A stretch of 64,000 nucleotides of DNA from CAYQXJ01 sp964421565. GTDB lineage: Bacteria; Planctomycetota; Brocadiia; SM23-32. Shown one piece after another: positions 34,958-42,998 of this stretch. The DNA lies in the NCBI GenBank assembly GCA_964421565.1, contig CAYQXJ010000005.1:62001-126000 (forward strand), in the 5' to 3' direction. Under the pieces are notes generated by a model. The model saw only the letters and a program-made list of their open reading frames with translations. It ran no database searches and was not told the origin of the DNA. The position numbers and the translations under genes were made by a program. Every line of letters begins with the position of its first letter. Position 1 is the first letter of the stretch.

Positions 34958-36754
34958 ATGGGTGGCTATTGCGGCAAAGTGCTACGTGTCAACCTATCAT
35001 CAGGCCGGACATCGGCAGAACCACTCGATCTGGGGGCCGCTCGCAAGTACATCGGCGGACGCGGTCTGGGTACGTATTACCTGTCGCGGGAGGTGTCTGC
35101 GACGGTGGACGCCCTATCGCCGGAGAACAAACTGATACTGGCCGCCGGCCCTCTGACGGGGTCCCCTGCGCCGGCCGCGGGCCGTTACATGGCCATCACC
35201 CGCAGCCCCCTGACGGGCACGGTTGCTTGCAGCAATTCAGGGGGTGCCTGGGGCCCTGAGCTCAAGTTCGCCGGTTGGGACATGGTCATCCTGGAAGGCA
35301 AAGCCCCCCAGCCCTGCTACATCGGGATCCGTGATGATGAAGTCGAACTGCGGAACGCCGAGCACCTATGGGGATCGCTGGTCAGCGAGGTGACGGATAC
35401 GCTTCTACAGGAGTTTGGGGACAGCAAGGCCCACGTTCTGACCATCGGCCCGGCAGGCGAGAAACTGAGCCCGATAGCAGCCATCATGAACGACAAATAC
35501 CGTGCCGCCGGCCGCAGCGGTGTGGGTGCAGTCATGGGCAGCAAGAACCTGAAGGCGATTGTCGTTCGCGGTTCGGGGGCTGTGGAAGTGGCTGATGAAA
35601 AGGCAACTCGCCAGGTCAACTCCGAACAGCGGAAGAAGATTCGGGAGCACGCTGTGACAGGCGAGGGGCTGCCCACCTACGGGACGGCAATACTGGTCAA
35701 CATCATCAACGAGTCGGGCGTCTACCCGACCAACAACTTCCAGAAGGCATACTTCGAGGCGGCCGAAGAGGTTTCGGGCGAGATGTTGGCGGAGAAGTAC
35801 CTTGCTAAACGCGACGTCTGCTACGGGTGTCCCATCGCCTGCGGCCGCTACACGAAGGTAGGCGATGTCGAAGGCGGTGGGCCGGAGTACGAAACGCTGT
35901 GGGCGTTCTCGGCCGACTGCGGCGTGTCTGACCTGGCCGCAGTGATCAAAGCCAATAAGTGGTGCAACGAGTACGGACTGGACACCATCAGCGCCGGTGC
36001 CACCATCGCCTGCGCCATGGAGCTAAACCAACGCGGTCTGCTGGCTGATGAGGACCTGCAGGGGCCGCCGCTTGAGTTCGGATCGAGCGAGGCCATCGTG
36101 GAGTGGGCCCGCAAGATGGGGGCCGGCGAGGGCTTCGGCGCAAAGCTGGCCCAGGGCTCCTATCGCCTGGCCGACAGCTACGGAGCAGCCGAACTCTCCA
36201 TGAGCGTGAAGAAGCAGGAACTGCCCGCCTACGACCCGCGGGGCGTGCAGGGACACGGCCTGCAGTACGCCACCAGCAATCGCGGCGGTTGCCACGTGAG
36301 AGGCTACATGATCTCGCCCGAGATACTCGGAGTGCCCGAGAAGCTAGACCCACTGAGCCTGGAGGGGAAGGCCGCCTGGGCCAAACTCTTCCAGGACCTG
36401 ACAGCTGTGATCGACTCGCTCGGGATGTGTCTGTTCACTTCGTTCGCTCTGGGTGCCGACGACTATCGGGACCTGTACAACGCAATTGTCGGCGATGAAG
36501 TGAGCTCAGAGGAGTTGCTCAGAGCCGGCGAACGCATCTGGAATCTGGAACGCATGTTCAACCTGGAGGCTGGCATAGAGCCGGAGCAGGATACGCTGCC
36601 GAAGCGCTTGCTGAAGGAGCCCATACCCGAAGGGCCGTCAAAGGGCAACGTGCACCACCTGGACGCACTTCTGCCGGAGTACTACAAGGAACGCGGTTGG
36701 GCCGAGGATGGTCGGCCGACCAGGGAGAGACTGGCCGAACTCGGCCTTCGTTAG
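34958..36754 (+). CDS. aor: Aldehyde:ferredoxin oxidoreductase, tungsten-pterin enzyme
   Basis: 598 aa. Oxidises aldehydes to acids with ferredoxin as acceptor, or the reverse, using a tungsto-bispterin cofactor and one 4Fe-4S cluster. The cluster ligands are Cys288, Cys291, Cys295 (CYGCPIAC) and Cys491 (DSLGMC), nearly the same positions as in Pyrococcus AOR. The N-terminal domain starts GGYCGKVLRVNLSSG and holds YIGGRGLGTYYL. The family also contains other tungsten oxidoreductases, so the substrate is open. The next two genes (MoaD-like, ThiF-like) follow closely, the usual companions of AOR in anaerobes. Confidence 0.93.
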   Translation: MGGYCGKVLRVNLSSGRTSAEPLDLGAARKYIGGRGLGTYYLSREVSATVDALSPENKLILAAGPLTGSPAPAAGRYMAITRSPLTGTVACSNSGGAWGPELKFAGWDMVILEGKAPQPCYIGIRDDEVELRNAEHLWGSLVSEVTDTLLQEFGDSKAHVLTIGPAGEKLSPIAAIMNDKYRAAGRSGVGAVMGSKNLKAIVVRGSGAVEVADEKATRQVNSEQRKKIREHAVTGEGLPTYGTAILVNIINESGVYPTNNFQKAYFEAAEEVSGEMLAEKYLAKRDVCYGCPIACGRYTKVGDVEGGGPEYETLWAFSADCGVSDLAAVIKANKWCNEYGLDTISAGATIACAMELNQRGLLADEDLQGPPLEFGSSEAIVEWARKMGAGEGFGAKLAQGSYRLADSYGAAELSMSVKKQELPAYDPRGVQGHGLQYATSNRGGCHVRGYMISPEILGVPEKLDPLSLEGKAAWAKLFQDLTAVIDSLGMCLFTSFALGADDYRDLYNAIVGDEVSSEELLRAGERIWNLERMFNLEAGIEPEQDTLPKRLLKEPIPEGPSKGNVHHLDALLPEYYKERGWAEDGRPTRERLAELGLR

Positions 36755-36777
36755 ATCAACCAACGCCGGAGCCCAGG

Positions 36778-37002
36778 ATGAAGGTAGAGGTGCGCCTGTT
36801 TGCGGGGTTGCGCGCCGGGCGGTTCAAGAAGCGCTTGATGGAGTTGCCCGAGCGTGCCACGGTAGCGGACGCTCTCCGGCACATTGACATCCTGCCCGAG
36901 GAGGTGTCGCTGCCGTTGATCAATGGGAGATACTCCGAAATGGACGACGGCCTGAGCAGTGGCGACGTGCTTTCGGTATTCCCTGCCGTCGGGGGTGGTT
37001 GA
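36778..37002 (+). CDS. MoaD/ThiS-family sulfur carrier protein
   Basis: 74 aa from ATG 36778. Beta-grasp fold with the C-terminal Gly-Gly (AVGGG) that is thiocarboxylated during pterin dithiolene synthesis. It lies 23 nt after AOR and its stop overlaps or touches the start region of a ThiF-type E1 enzyme, its likely activator. Probably a dedicated MoaD for the tungsten cofactor of the adjacent AOR, or a regulatory ubiquitin-like protein for it. Confidence 0.88.
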   Translation: MKVEVRLFAGLRAGRFKKRLMELPERATVADALRHIDILPEEVSLPLINGRYSEMDDGLSSGDVLSVFPAVGGG

Positions 37003-37049
37003 TCGTCTGTGACCTCATCGGCCATACCTCGCTGACGGGGATGCCCCAC

Positions 37050-37880
37050 ATGCTGAGCGAAGAGGCCAAACAGCGCCTTCGTAACCGGCTTCAAGAATCG
37101 TGCGAAGAGACGGCCCGGCTACCGCTGCGGCAGGCGCAGAAGATGGCACACGATCTGGGCACCACCCTTGCCGATGTGGAAGGCCTGGCCCTTGAGGAAG
37201 GAATTGTGCCCCTTCGCTACGACAGAAACGTCGGCACGCTCGGGGTGAGCGGCCAATCCCGCCTGCTATCCAGCAAGGTCGCCATCGTCGGTCTGGGCGG
37301 CCTGGGGGGGCATGTATTGGAAGCGATCGCGCGCCTCGGCGTCGGTCACGTGGTCGGCATCGACCCCGACCAGTACGAGGAAACCAACCTGAATCGCCAG
37401 ACGCTTGCAACCCTAGAGGGGCTCGGCGCCCACAAGAGCACTCAGGGCGCCTTGCGGGTTGCCTGCATCAACCCCGCCGTCCGCTTCACCCCTTGCGCCA
37501 GACCGTTAAGCGAACTGCCGGACGATGTGATGCGCGATTGCGGAATCGTCTTTGACTGCCTTGATTCCGTCGAAGCGCGCTGCAACCTGGCACAGAGGTG
37601 TGCCCGCCTGGACTTGCCGCTGGTGCACGGGGCCATAGCCGGCTGGAACGGCCATGTCGCCGTCTGCTGGCCGGGCAGCAGCGTTCTACACAAGCTTTAC
37701 GACAACGCGACGGTGGGTCTGGAAGATCGGCTCGGCAACCTGCCGTGCACTGCAGCGGTGGCAGCCAACATCATGGTAGCGCGGGCGGTACCGATACTGC
37801 TGGGCCTCGCCCCGTCCGGACCGGACTCCGTCCTATTCTTCGATCTGAAAGCCGACGAGTGGGAACGGGTCAAGCTATGA
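37050..37880 (+). CDS. ThiF/MoeB/HesA-family adenylyltransferase
   Basis: About 276 aa from ATG 37050 (TTG 36999 and ATG 37041 are alternatives; 37041/37050 lie after a GGGG). The ATP-binding motif VAIVGLGGLGGHVLEAIARLGVG and the Arg-containing NLNRQT segment are intact, so it should adenylate the C-terminus of a MoaD-like protein. FDCLDSVEARC follows. The two CxxC zinc pairs of MoeB are not evident. A 70-residue N-terminal helical region (RLRNRLQESCEETARLPL) is unlike MoeB and may bind AOR or MoaD. It converges with the epimerase gene, overlapping by 6 nt. Confidence 0.85.
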   Translation: MLSEEAKQRLRNRLQESCEETARLPLRQAQKMAHDLGTTLADVEGLALEEGIVPLRYDRNVGTLGVSGQSRLLSSKVAIVGLGGLGGHVLEAIARLGVGHVVGIDPDQYEETNLNRQTLATLEGLGAHKSTQGALRVACINPAVRFTPCARPLSELPDDVMRDCGIVFDCLDSVEARCNLAQRCARLDLPLVHGAIAGWNGHVAVCWPGSSVLHKLYDNATVGLEDRLGNLPCTAAVAANIMVARAVPILLGLAPSGPDSVLFFDLKADEWERVKL

Positions 37881-38756
37881 GGCTGTTGCTTTGCGTCGTG
37901 CCGCCCCGTCCAGCCCCGCCGTGACGAAAGCCAGCCCTTGGCGCACGAACTCATCGCCGTCGGGGCAAATGTCGCGGAATACGCCGCGGCTGAGCGCGAA
38001 TTCGCCGCCCCGCACGGAGGTGTTGTAGCTCTCGAACGCCACGTACCCGTCAAAACCGGTCGCAACCGCGGCGTCGAAGAGCCCGTCCCATTCCACCAGG
38101 TCGCCGCCCGGCACGCCACGGTCGCTGCCGCAGGCGTGAATGCCCCACAGGGACTCGCCGTACGTGCGCACTGCACGCCCGTAGTCGCGCACTTCGTTGA
38201 CCATGTGCCACGTGTCAAGCAACGCCGCCAGGTTGCTGTGGTCGCTCATCTCGAGCAGGCGCATCATCTGCTGCGGCGTGTTCACCATGTGGGTCCGGAA
38301 CCTGCTCATAGGCTCAAGGACCAGTCGCACCCCAAGCCCGGCCGCGTACTCCGCCAGCTCATGCAAGCATTCGGCCGTGGTCTCGTAGGTGGCGTCATGC
38401 GGACGGCTGCGGTCCACGTTGCCGGGGTGCCCGTACATCGCCCCGCAGTATGCCACCGCCCCGACTGCGGCCGTCAGGTCCAGCGCGCGGTGGTGCCATT
38501 CCATACCCTTGCGGCGATTCTCGGGATGTTGACTGCCCACGTCGCAGTCCATCGGCCAGACGCCCCCTGGGCTCATGGTCAGCTTAAGACCCAAGTCTTC
38601 TGCGTGCTGGCGGGTAAGCGCCGCGCTGAAATGCACATCACCGCCGCAAGACAGCTCCACGAAGTCGAGCCCCAGTGACTTAGCGCGCTCAAGTAAGCCC
38701 AGGCAGTCGTCTGACCATCGGTCGGTCCAAATGTAGATGTGCGCGCCGAACTTCAT
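37875..38756 (-). CDS. Sugar phosphate isomerase/epimerase family protein (xylose-isomerase-like TIM barrel)
   Basis: Start placed at ATG 38756 (MKFGAHIYIW, 293 aa), the usual N-terminus of this family; ATG 38789 adds 11 residues, has no ribosome site and lies in a palindrome. The metal site residues are probably Glu in VLEPMSRF, Asp-His in LLDTWHM, His in GIHACGSD and Glu in VAFESYN. Members include ketose 3-epimerases and inositol catabolic enzymes. The gene is alone on its strand, flanked by AOR accessory genes and a divergent dehydrogenase. It has a strong 27-bp palindrome at its start, so it is probably repressed by a sugar-responsive regulator. Confidence 0.85.
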   Translation of the reverse strand: MKFGAHIYIWTDRWSDDCLGLLERAKSLGLDFVELSCGGDVHFSAALTRQHAEDLGLKLTMSPGGVWPMDCDVGSQHPENRRKGMEWHHRALDLTAAVGAVAYCGAMYGHPGNVDRSRPHDATYETTAECLHELAEYAAGLGVRLVLEPMSRFRTHMVNTPQQMMRLLEMSDHSNLAALLDTWHMVNEVRDYGRAVRTYGESLWGIHACGSDRGVPGGDLVEWDGLFDAAVATGFDGYVAFESYNTSVRGGEFALSRGVFRDICPDGDEFVRQGLAFVTAGLDGAARRKATAS

Positions 38757-38778
38757 CAGCCCGTCTTGCCATCCCGAA

Positions 38779-38805
38779 GTGGTGTTCATGGTAACTGAAC
38801 ACCAC
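38779..38805. promoter_or_regulatory. Perfect 10-bp inverted repeat over the epimerase start: operator or mRNA hairpin
   Basis: GTGGTGTTCA (38779-38788), 7-nt spacer, TGAACACCAC (38796-38805). It directly follows the proposed -10 and spans the transcription start and the upstream ATG at 38789. This is the usual place for a LacI- or GntR-type operator; as RNA it would be a stable stem-loop. Confidence 0.7.
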
Positions 38806-38833
38806 AGACTAACGATTCGCCCATCGACGTCAA
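38806..38833 (-). promoter_or_regulatory. Putative promoter of the epimerase gene
   Basis: Minus strand TTGACG (38828-38833), 16-nt spacer, TAGTCT (38806-38811). The -35 is good, the -10 weak, and the palindrome at 38779-38805 begins immediately downstream. Confidence 0.5.
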
Positions 38834-39057
38834 GTGCTCGTCCCGAGGGACCTCAACCAGTTGTTCAGTCTGAGTCCCAACGCTGCCGCGGATTCGGGAG
38901 CATTGGGTTGCGGGGCATAACGCGGCGTCATCGCGGGTGGTGACCTCGGCCCTCCGACCCGAAGAACATATGCATCGCGCTGCCCTCGCACTCCTCGCCG
39001 TAGCCACGCTCGGAACAGTTTGCCGGTCCCTGCGTACCGCGAAGGCGAAGTTGGCAT

Positions 39058-39086
39058 TTGCGCAGTTGCCGTTTGCTGTGTAACTT
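39058..39086 (+). promoter_or_regulatory. Weak candidate promoter of the zinc dehydrogenase gene
   Basis: TTGCGC (39058-39063), 17-nt spacer, TAACTT (39081-39086). The rest of the 38834-39057 intergenic region shows nothing recognisable. Confidence 0.35.
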
Positions 39087-39119
39087 CGCGTCGAGATATT
39101 CCTTAAGGAGTGAAGGTGC

Positions 39120-40067
39120 ATGGAGGCACAGGCTGTTTACTTCACCGGGCCGCGCGAAGTGCAGATTCGCCAGATCGAGGTGCCCGACCCCGAGCCGGGG
39201 CAGGTGCAGATCCGCGTGCTGGCCAATGGCATCTGCATGATGGAGGTCGTCCAGTACGCAGGCATTGAGCCGATGGACTATCCGGGCCATGCCGGCCACG
39301 AGGGCATCGGCATCGTGCAGAAGGTCGGCAAAAACGTGAAGACTCTCAAAGAAGGCGACTACGTTCAAGCCTTCAAGTGGAGCACGCTCGAGAATCGCTG
39401 GGAAGGGCAGTTGAGGCCATTCGTTCCGCCACCCGATGACCCGGCTGCGTACCTGACCGAACCGCCGAGCTGCGTTGTTACTGCCTGGCGTGAGTACGGC
39501 ATCGACCCCGGTGACCGCGTTCTGGTCATCGGTGCCGGCTATATGGGGCTGCTGAACGTTCAGATGCTGGCCCACTCGCCGATCGCTGAACTGGTGGTTG
39601 CCGACGTAAAGGAATTGAACCTGAAGCTGGCGGCGCAGATGGGCGCGACCGAGACCATCCATGCCGGAACGCCCGAGGGCGACGCCCGGCTGCAAGAGCT
39701 GGAGGCCAAGCCCTTCGACCTGGTCGTTGAGGCAGCCGGCGTGGAGAGCTGCCTCCAACAGGCCGGCTCGCTGACGAGGGCCGGAGGGCGCATCGGTGTC
39801 TTCTCATGGCACCATGAGCCACGCACGATCGACTTCGGCCAGTATCACGTCAAAGGCCTGAAAGTGATGAACGTTGGCCCGCGCATCGGCACGGACTGGT
39901 CGGGCAGCGCCTTCCACCGGGCCATCGCCCTCATGAACGCAGGGACCATCGACCAGCACCAGCTCATCACCCATCGCCACCACTTTACGGACGTCGAGGA
40001 AGCGATGACGCTCGCGCTCGAACGCCCGGAGGGCTACATCAAGGGGGTACTGACCTTCGATGACTGA
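39120..40067 (+). CDS. Zinc-containing medium-chain alcohol/polyol dehydrogenase
   Basis: 315 aa. Catalytic zinc ligands Cys39 (NGICMM), His60 and Glu61 (GHAGHEG), Rossmann motif VLVIGAGYMGLL (about 136-147) and an Asp-Val-Lys after the second strand, suggesting NAD preference. The structural-zinc four-cysteine loop is missing and the protein is about 30 residues shorter than sorbitol dehydrogenase. AAGGAG lies 9 nt before the ATG. It is divergent from the sugar epimerase gene, so both may serve the same sugar or polyol. Substrate unknown. Confidence 0.85.
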   Translation: MEAQAVYFTGPREVQIRQIEVPDPEPGQVQIRVLANGICMMEVVQYAGIEPMDYPGHAGHEGIGIVQKVGKNVKTLKEGDYVQAFKWSTLENRWEGQLRPFVPPPDDPAAYLTEPPSCVVTAWREYGIDPGDRVLVIGAGYMGLLNVQMLAHSPIAELVVADVKELNLKLAAQMGATETIHAGTPEGDARLQELEAKPFDLVVEAAGVESCLQQAGSLTRAGGRIGVFSWHHEPRTIDFGQYHVKGLKVMNVGPRIGTDWSGSAFHRAIALMNAGTIDQHQLITHRHHFTDVEEAMTLALERPEGYIKGVLTFDD

Positions 40068-40109
40068 ACCGAGGGCGTGCGATGCGCAGGGCGCTGCCCG
40101 CCCCGCCGG

Positions 40110-40138
40110 TTGACACAGCAGAGGCGTAGGCTTAGCCT
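40110..40138 (+). promoter_or_regulatory. Putative promoter of the coiled-coil pair
   Basis: Perfect TTGACA (40110-40115), 17-nt spacer, TAGCCT (40133-40138). The -10 is poor. Confidence 0.5.
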
Positions 40139-40171
40139 GCCCTTCTGGGGTTGATCAGAAGGGGGGAGGCC

Positions 40172-40906
40172 ATGCTCAAGGCTACTATCGCTTTCGTCCT
40201 GCTCATCGTCGTTGGTTTGCTGATCTGGCGCTCACCGGGTTGCCGGCAGCGGGTGTCTGACATCTATGAACGTCATGGCGGCTGGACCGAAGAGGCACGC
40301 CGGGTTGATCCTGTCGGGTTCATAGAGTACGCCGAACGGGCTTTGAGGGCAGATCTGGAGGCCCTTACCCGAACGCGTAGAGATCTCGCCGCCGCCCGCC
40401 AGGCGATATCGGAGGAACTGGAGAAGAACCGCGCTCTCCTGGACTCCGCCGAGGAGTTGGCGCAGGACTTCCGGCTGGCATACAGGGCCGCCGAAGCCGA
40501 GGGATCTTGGCCGACAACCGTGCGCGGAGCACACTACACGCGACAGGAGCTGATCGAACAGGTACGACTGATCCTAACGCAAAGAGAAGATTACTCAGCG
40601 ATCATCGGCCAACTGCAAGAGACTTCCACACTCGCGGAAGCGAAGGAGGAGCAACTGGTCAGCCAGATAAGTCTGACAAAGGCTGGTCTGGCAACGTTGC
40701 CGTCGAAACGGGAGATAGCACGGGTCAACCAGCTAACCGATCGTACTGAGGATCTGCTGGAGCAGGTGGACGACCTGATCGGCGAGAACGAACAGGTGTT
40801 GAGCAGTGCGCCGGTCAGGACCGTCGAAGAACTCACGGCCCGCCCAGAGCCGGCTTCGAAGGAGGCTGCAGTCGACGTGCAAGCCTTCCTGGAGGGGGCG
40901 CGATGA
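40172..40906 (+). CDS. Membrane-anchored coiled-coil protein of unknown function (first of a pair)
   Basis: 244 aa from ATG 40172, preceded by GGGGGGAGG. One N-terminal transmembrane helix (about 5-20, AFVLLIVVGLLIW), then a long charged helical stretch (about 50-225) rich in Glu, Leu, Arg and Gln, likely coiled coil; a GSWPTTVRGAHYTRQEL segment interrupts it near 115. No enzymatic motif is present. The gene overlaps the next by 4 nt (ATGA). Its partner is also membrane-bound and coiled-coil, so the two probably form a complex. I do not recognise the family. Confidence 0.7.
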   Translation: MLKATIAFVLLIVVGLLIWRSPGCRQRVSDIYERHGGWTEEARRVDPVGFIEYAERALRADLEALTRTRRDLAAARQAISEELEKNRALLDSAEELAQDFRLAYRAAEAEGSWPTTVRGAHYTRQELIEQVRLILTQREDYSAIIGQLQETSTLAEAKEEQLVSQISLTKAGLATLPSKREIARVNQLTDRTEDLLEQVDDLIGENEQVLSSAPVRTVEELTARPEPASKEAAVDVQAFLEGAR

Positions 40907-41700
40907 GCACCTTTTCGTGGGCGCTGCTTGTCGTGGGCTTGTTCCTCGTACTCTACGCCGCGCTCACGTTGGCACGCGTGGGCAGAGATGGCAACGGGCG
41001 CAGGCAATCGCTGGGGTGTGGCTTCGCCCTGCTGGCCGCTGTGATATGGGGGCTCGCGTTTGCCAGATACATTGGTGACTGGTGGGCGGGAGTCCGTCTC
41101 GGCTTCGCATTCGCCCTGCTGTTGCCGGCGCTGGTGACGCTCTTCAACCCGGGCAGAGGGGGCATCGCCACAGCAGTTGTGCTGCTGGCTTTATCCGTCA
41201 TTCTGGGTGCATCGGCCGTGCCCGCTCTCTGGGCGCGGGTGCAGCCTGGAGTCGCGAGATCGCGCCTGCAGCGGGTCGAGGATGCTATTCACGAAACTCG
41301 GAACTTCCTCGCTGCGACGCAGGCGCAGATAAGTGAACTCCATGCGGAGGAGACCCAACTGAAGGAGCGCATCAAAGATAGAGGGCACAAGGACTTCGAT
41401 GCGCTGGCCGAGGACCCCGTGGCCTACGGCCTGCTGGAGGAGCTGGCCCAGGTGAGGCAACTCAGCAGAGATGCCGAAGCCCGGCTCGAGGCGTTGGAAT
41501 CGGACCTGGCCCGCCTGCAGGCGGTTCGCCGTCGGCTCGAGCGCATGGCCGAGGCCCGCCACGCCGGTGCTGACATCTCCGACGAGGAGGTGGCCAACAT
41601 ACTCGACGAATCTCCGTCCGGCCTTCGCCCGCCGCAGCGTACAGTGGAGGAGCACCTTGAACGTGAGGAACTGAGAGATCTGTTCGAAGAGCAGTTCTGA
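40903..41700 (+). CDS. Membrane protein with C-terminal coiled coil, unknown function (second of a pair)
   Basis: 265 aa. About four hydrophobic segments fill residues 5-115 (LLVVGLFLVLYAAL, FALLAAVIWGLAFA, FAFALLLPALVTLF, VVLLALSVILGASA). The rest is a cytosolic-looking coiled coil with long alternating acidic and basic heptads (about 120-235) and an acidic tail. It is translationally coupled to the preceding gene (ATGA). The layout suggests a membrane scaffold or envelope-stress protein but nothing in sequence proves it. It ends 64 nt before an inverted repeat at 41764-41778. Confidence 0.7.
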   Translation: MSTFSWALLVVGLFLVLYAALTLARVGRDGNGRRQSLGCGFALLAAVIWGLAFARYIGDWWAGVRLGFAFALLLPALVTLFNPGRGGIATAVVLLALSVILGASAVPALWARVQPGVARSRLQRVEDAIHETRNFLAATQAQISELHAEETQLKERIKDRGHKDFDALAEDPVAYGLLEELAQVRQLSRDAEARLEALESDLARLQAVRRRLERMAEARHAGADISDEEVANILDESPSGLRPPQRTVEEHLEREELRDLFEEQF

Positions 41701-41763
41701 ACGCGCCGGTCTGCTCGCCCAATGGACCCAGAACCTCGCTGTGCGCTATGAGATCGATACGGT

Positions 41764-41778
41764 GCAGGAATCTCCTGC
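41764..41778. repeat. Inverted repeat directly upstream of the pheA promoter
   Basis: GCAGGA, 3-nt spacer, TCCTGC, ending 2 nt before the TTGACA at 41781. It may be an operator for pheA or a short terminator stem for the preceding pair; there is no T-tract. Confidence 0.5.
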
Positions 41779-41780
41779 GT

Positions 41781-41809
41781 TTGACAGGGAAGCCGACGTG
41801 GGATAAGCT
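41781..41809 (+). promoter_or_regulatory. Putative promoter of pheA
   Basis: Perfect TTGACA (41781-41786) with TAAGCT at 17-nt spacing (41804-41809) or GATAAG at 15. Predicted leader about 77 nt; I see no leader peptide or clear attenuator. Confidence 0.55.
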
Positions 41810-41891
41810 ATGAGTCCGGAGAGCGTCCGCCGGCGGGTCGCGCCATCTTGCCGGACCTCCTGAACACCTCCCCGCGCCGGAGCTGCCGTCT

Positions 41892-42956
41892 ATGCAACTG
41901 GACGAATTGCGCCGTAAGGTCGACGATATCGACGCAAAGATCGTGCGCCTTATCAGCGAGCGCGCTCTACTGGCCCGGCAGATCGGAGAATTGAAGAAGG
42001 GCAACAATGGGCCTTTGTACGCGCCTGCCCGCGAGGCGGCGGTCTTCGAACACGTGGCGCAGCTGAATGCCGGGCCCCTGCCGGACGATGTCCTGAGGGC
42101 CGTGTATCGGGAGATCATCGGCGGCTGCCTGGCGCTGGAGAAGGCACTTACAGTTGCCTTCCTCGGCCCGGAAGGGACGTTCACACATATGGCAGCACGC
42201 GCAAACTTCGGCCAATCGGCAGACTACCTGCCGGTGAGCACTATTGACGAAACGTTCGGCGAGGTCGAACGGGGCCGGGCCGACTATGCGGTGGTGCCGG
42301 TCGAGAATTCCACCGGCGGCGGCATTCACGAGACGCTGACCCGCTTTCTGAACAGCCCGCTGAAGGTTTGCGCTGAAATCGTGCAGGAGATACACCACGC
42401 CCTTATGGCAACCTGCAAGGCGGAGCAGATCGAGCGGGTCTACAGTCGGGGGCAAGTGTTGGGCCAGACCCGCCACTGGCTTCAGACACACATGCCGCAC
42501 GCTGAACTGCACGAAGTCTCCAGCACGAGTGTCGCAGCCAAACGTGCCGCCGAAGAGGCCAATTGCGCCGCCATCGGCAATGCCAGTCTGGCCGAGCAAC
42601 ACGGGCTGCGCGTGCTGTTCGACCACATAGAAGATTATGCCCACAACGTGACGCGTTTCTTCGTGCTGGGCAAGCATATGAGCGAACCAACGGGGGACGA
42701 CAAGACGGCACTGCTCTGCAGCGTGAAGGACAAAGTGGGTGCCTTGCACGACCTGCTCGCGCCGTTCAAAGAGCACAGCATCAACATGACTAAGATTGAA
42801 TCGTTCCCCTCGCCCGATGCTCCGTTCCAGTACTACTTCTTCATCGACCTCCTCGGCCATCCCGAGGACGCCACCACGCGGCGCGCCTTGGAGCAGATGG
42901 AAGCGGAATGCATGACGCTGAAGGTGCTGGGCGGTTTCCCCCGCTGCGAAACATGA
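41892..42956 (+). CDS. pheA: Bifunctional chorismate mutase / prephenate dehydratase (P-protein)
   Basis: 354 aa. Makes phenylpyruvate from chorismate in phenylalanine synthesis. An AroQ-type chorismate mutase helical domain fills residues 1-88 (LDELRRKVDDIDAKIVRLISERALLA); prephenate dehydratase follows (about 90-268: VAFLGPEGTFTHMAA, VPVENSTGGGIHETLTRF, HNVTRFFVL with the catalytic Thr-Arg-Phe); a C-terminal ACT domain (about 275-354) has TKIESFPSPDAP where the usual motif is ESRP. That Phe replaces the Arg near the Phe-binding site, so feedback inhibition may differ. It has its own promoter and starts the run leading to tpiA. Confidence 0.95.
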   Translation: MQLDELRRKVDDIDAKIVRLISERALLARQIGELKKGNNGPLYAPAREAAVFEHVAQLNAGPLPDDVLRAVYREIIGGCLALEKALTVAFLGPEGTFTHMAARANFGQSADYLPVSTIDETFGEVERGRADYAVVPVENSTGGGIHETLTRFLNSPLKVCAEIVQEIHHALMATCKAEQIERVYSRGQVLGQTRHWLQTHMPHAELHEVSSTSVAAKRAAEEANCAAIGNASLAEQHGLRVLFDHIEDYAHNVTRFFVLGKHMSEPTGDDKTALLCSVKDKVGALHDLLAPFKEHSINMTKIESFPSPDAPFQYYFFIDLLGHPEDATTRRALEQMEAECMTLKVLGGFPRCET

Positions 42957-42998
42957 CGATGCCTGTTGGACAGTTGACTCTCGACCGGGAATGAGACC

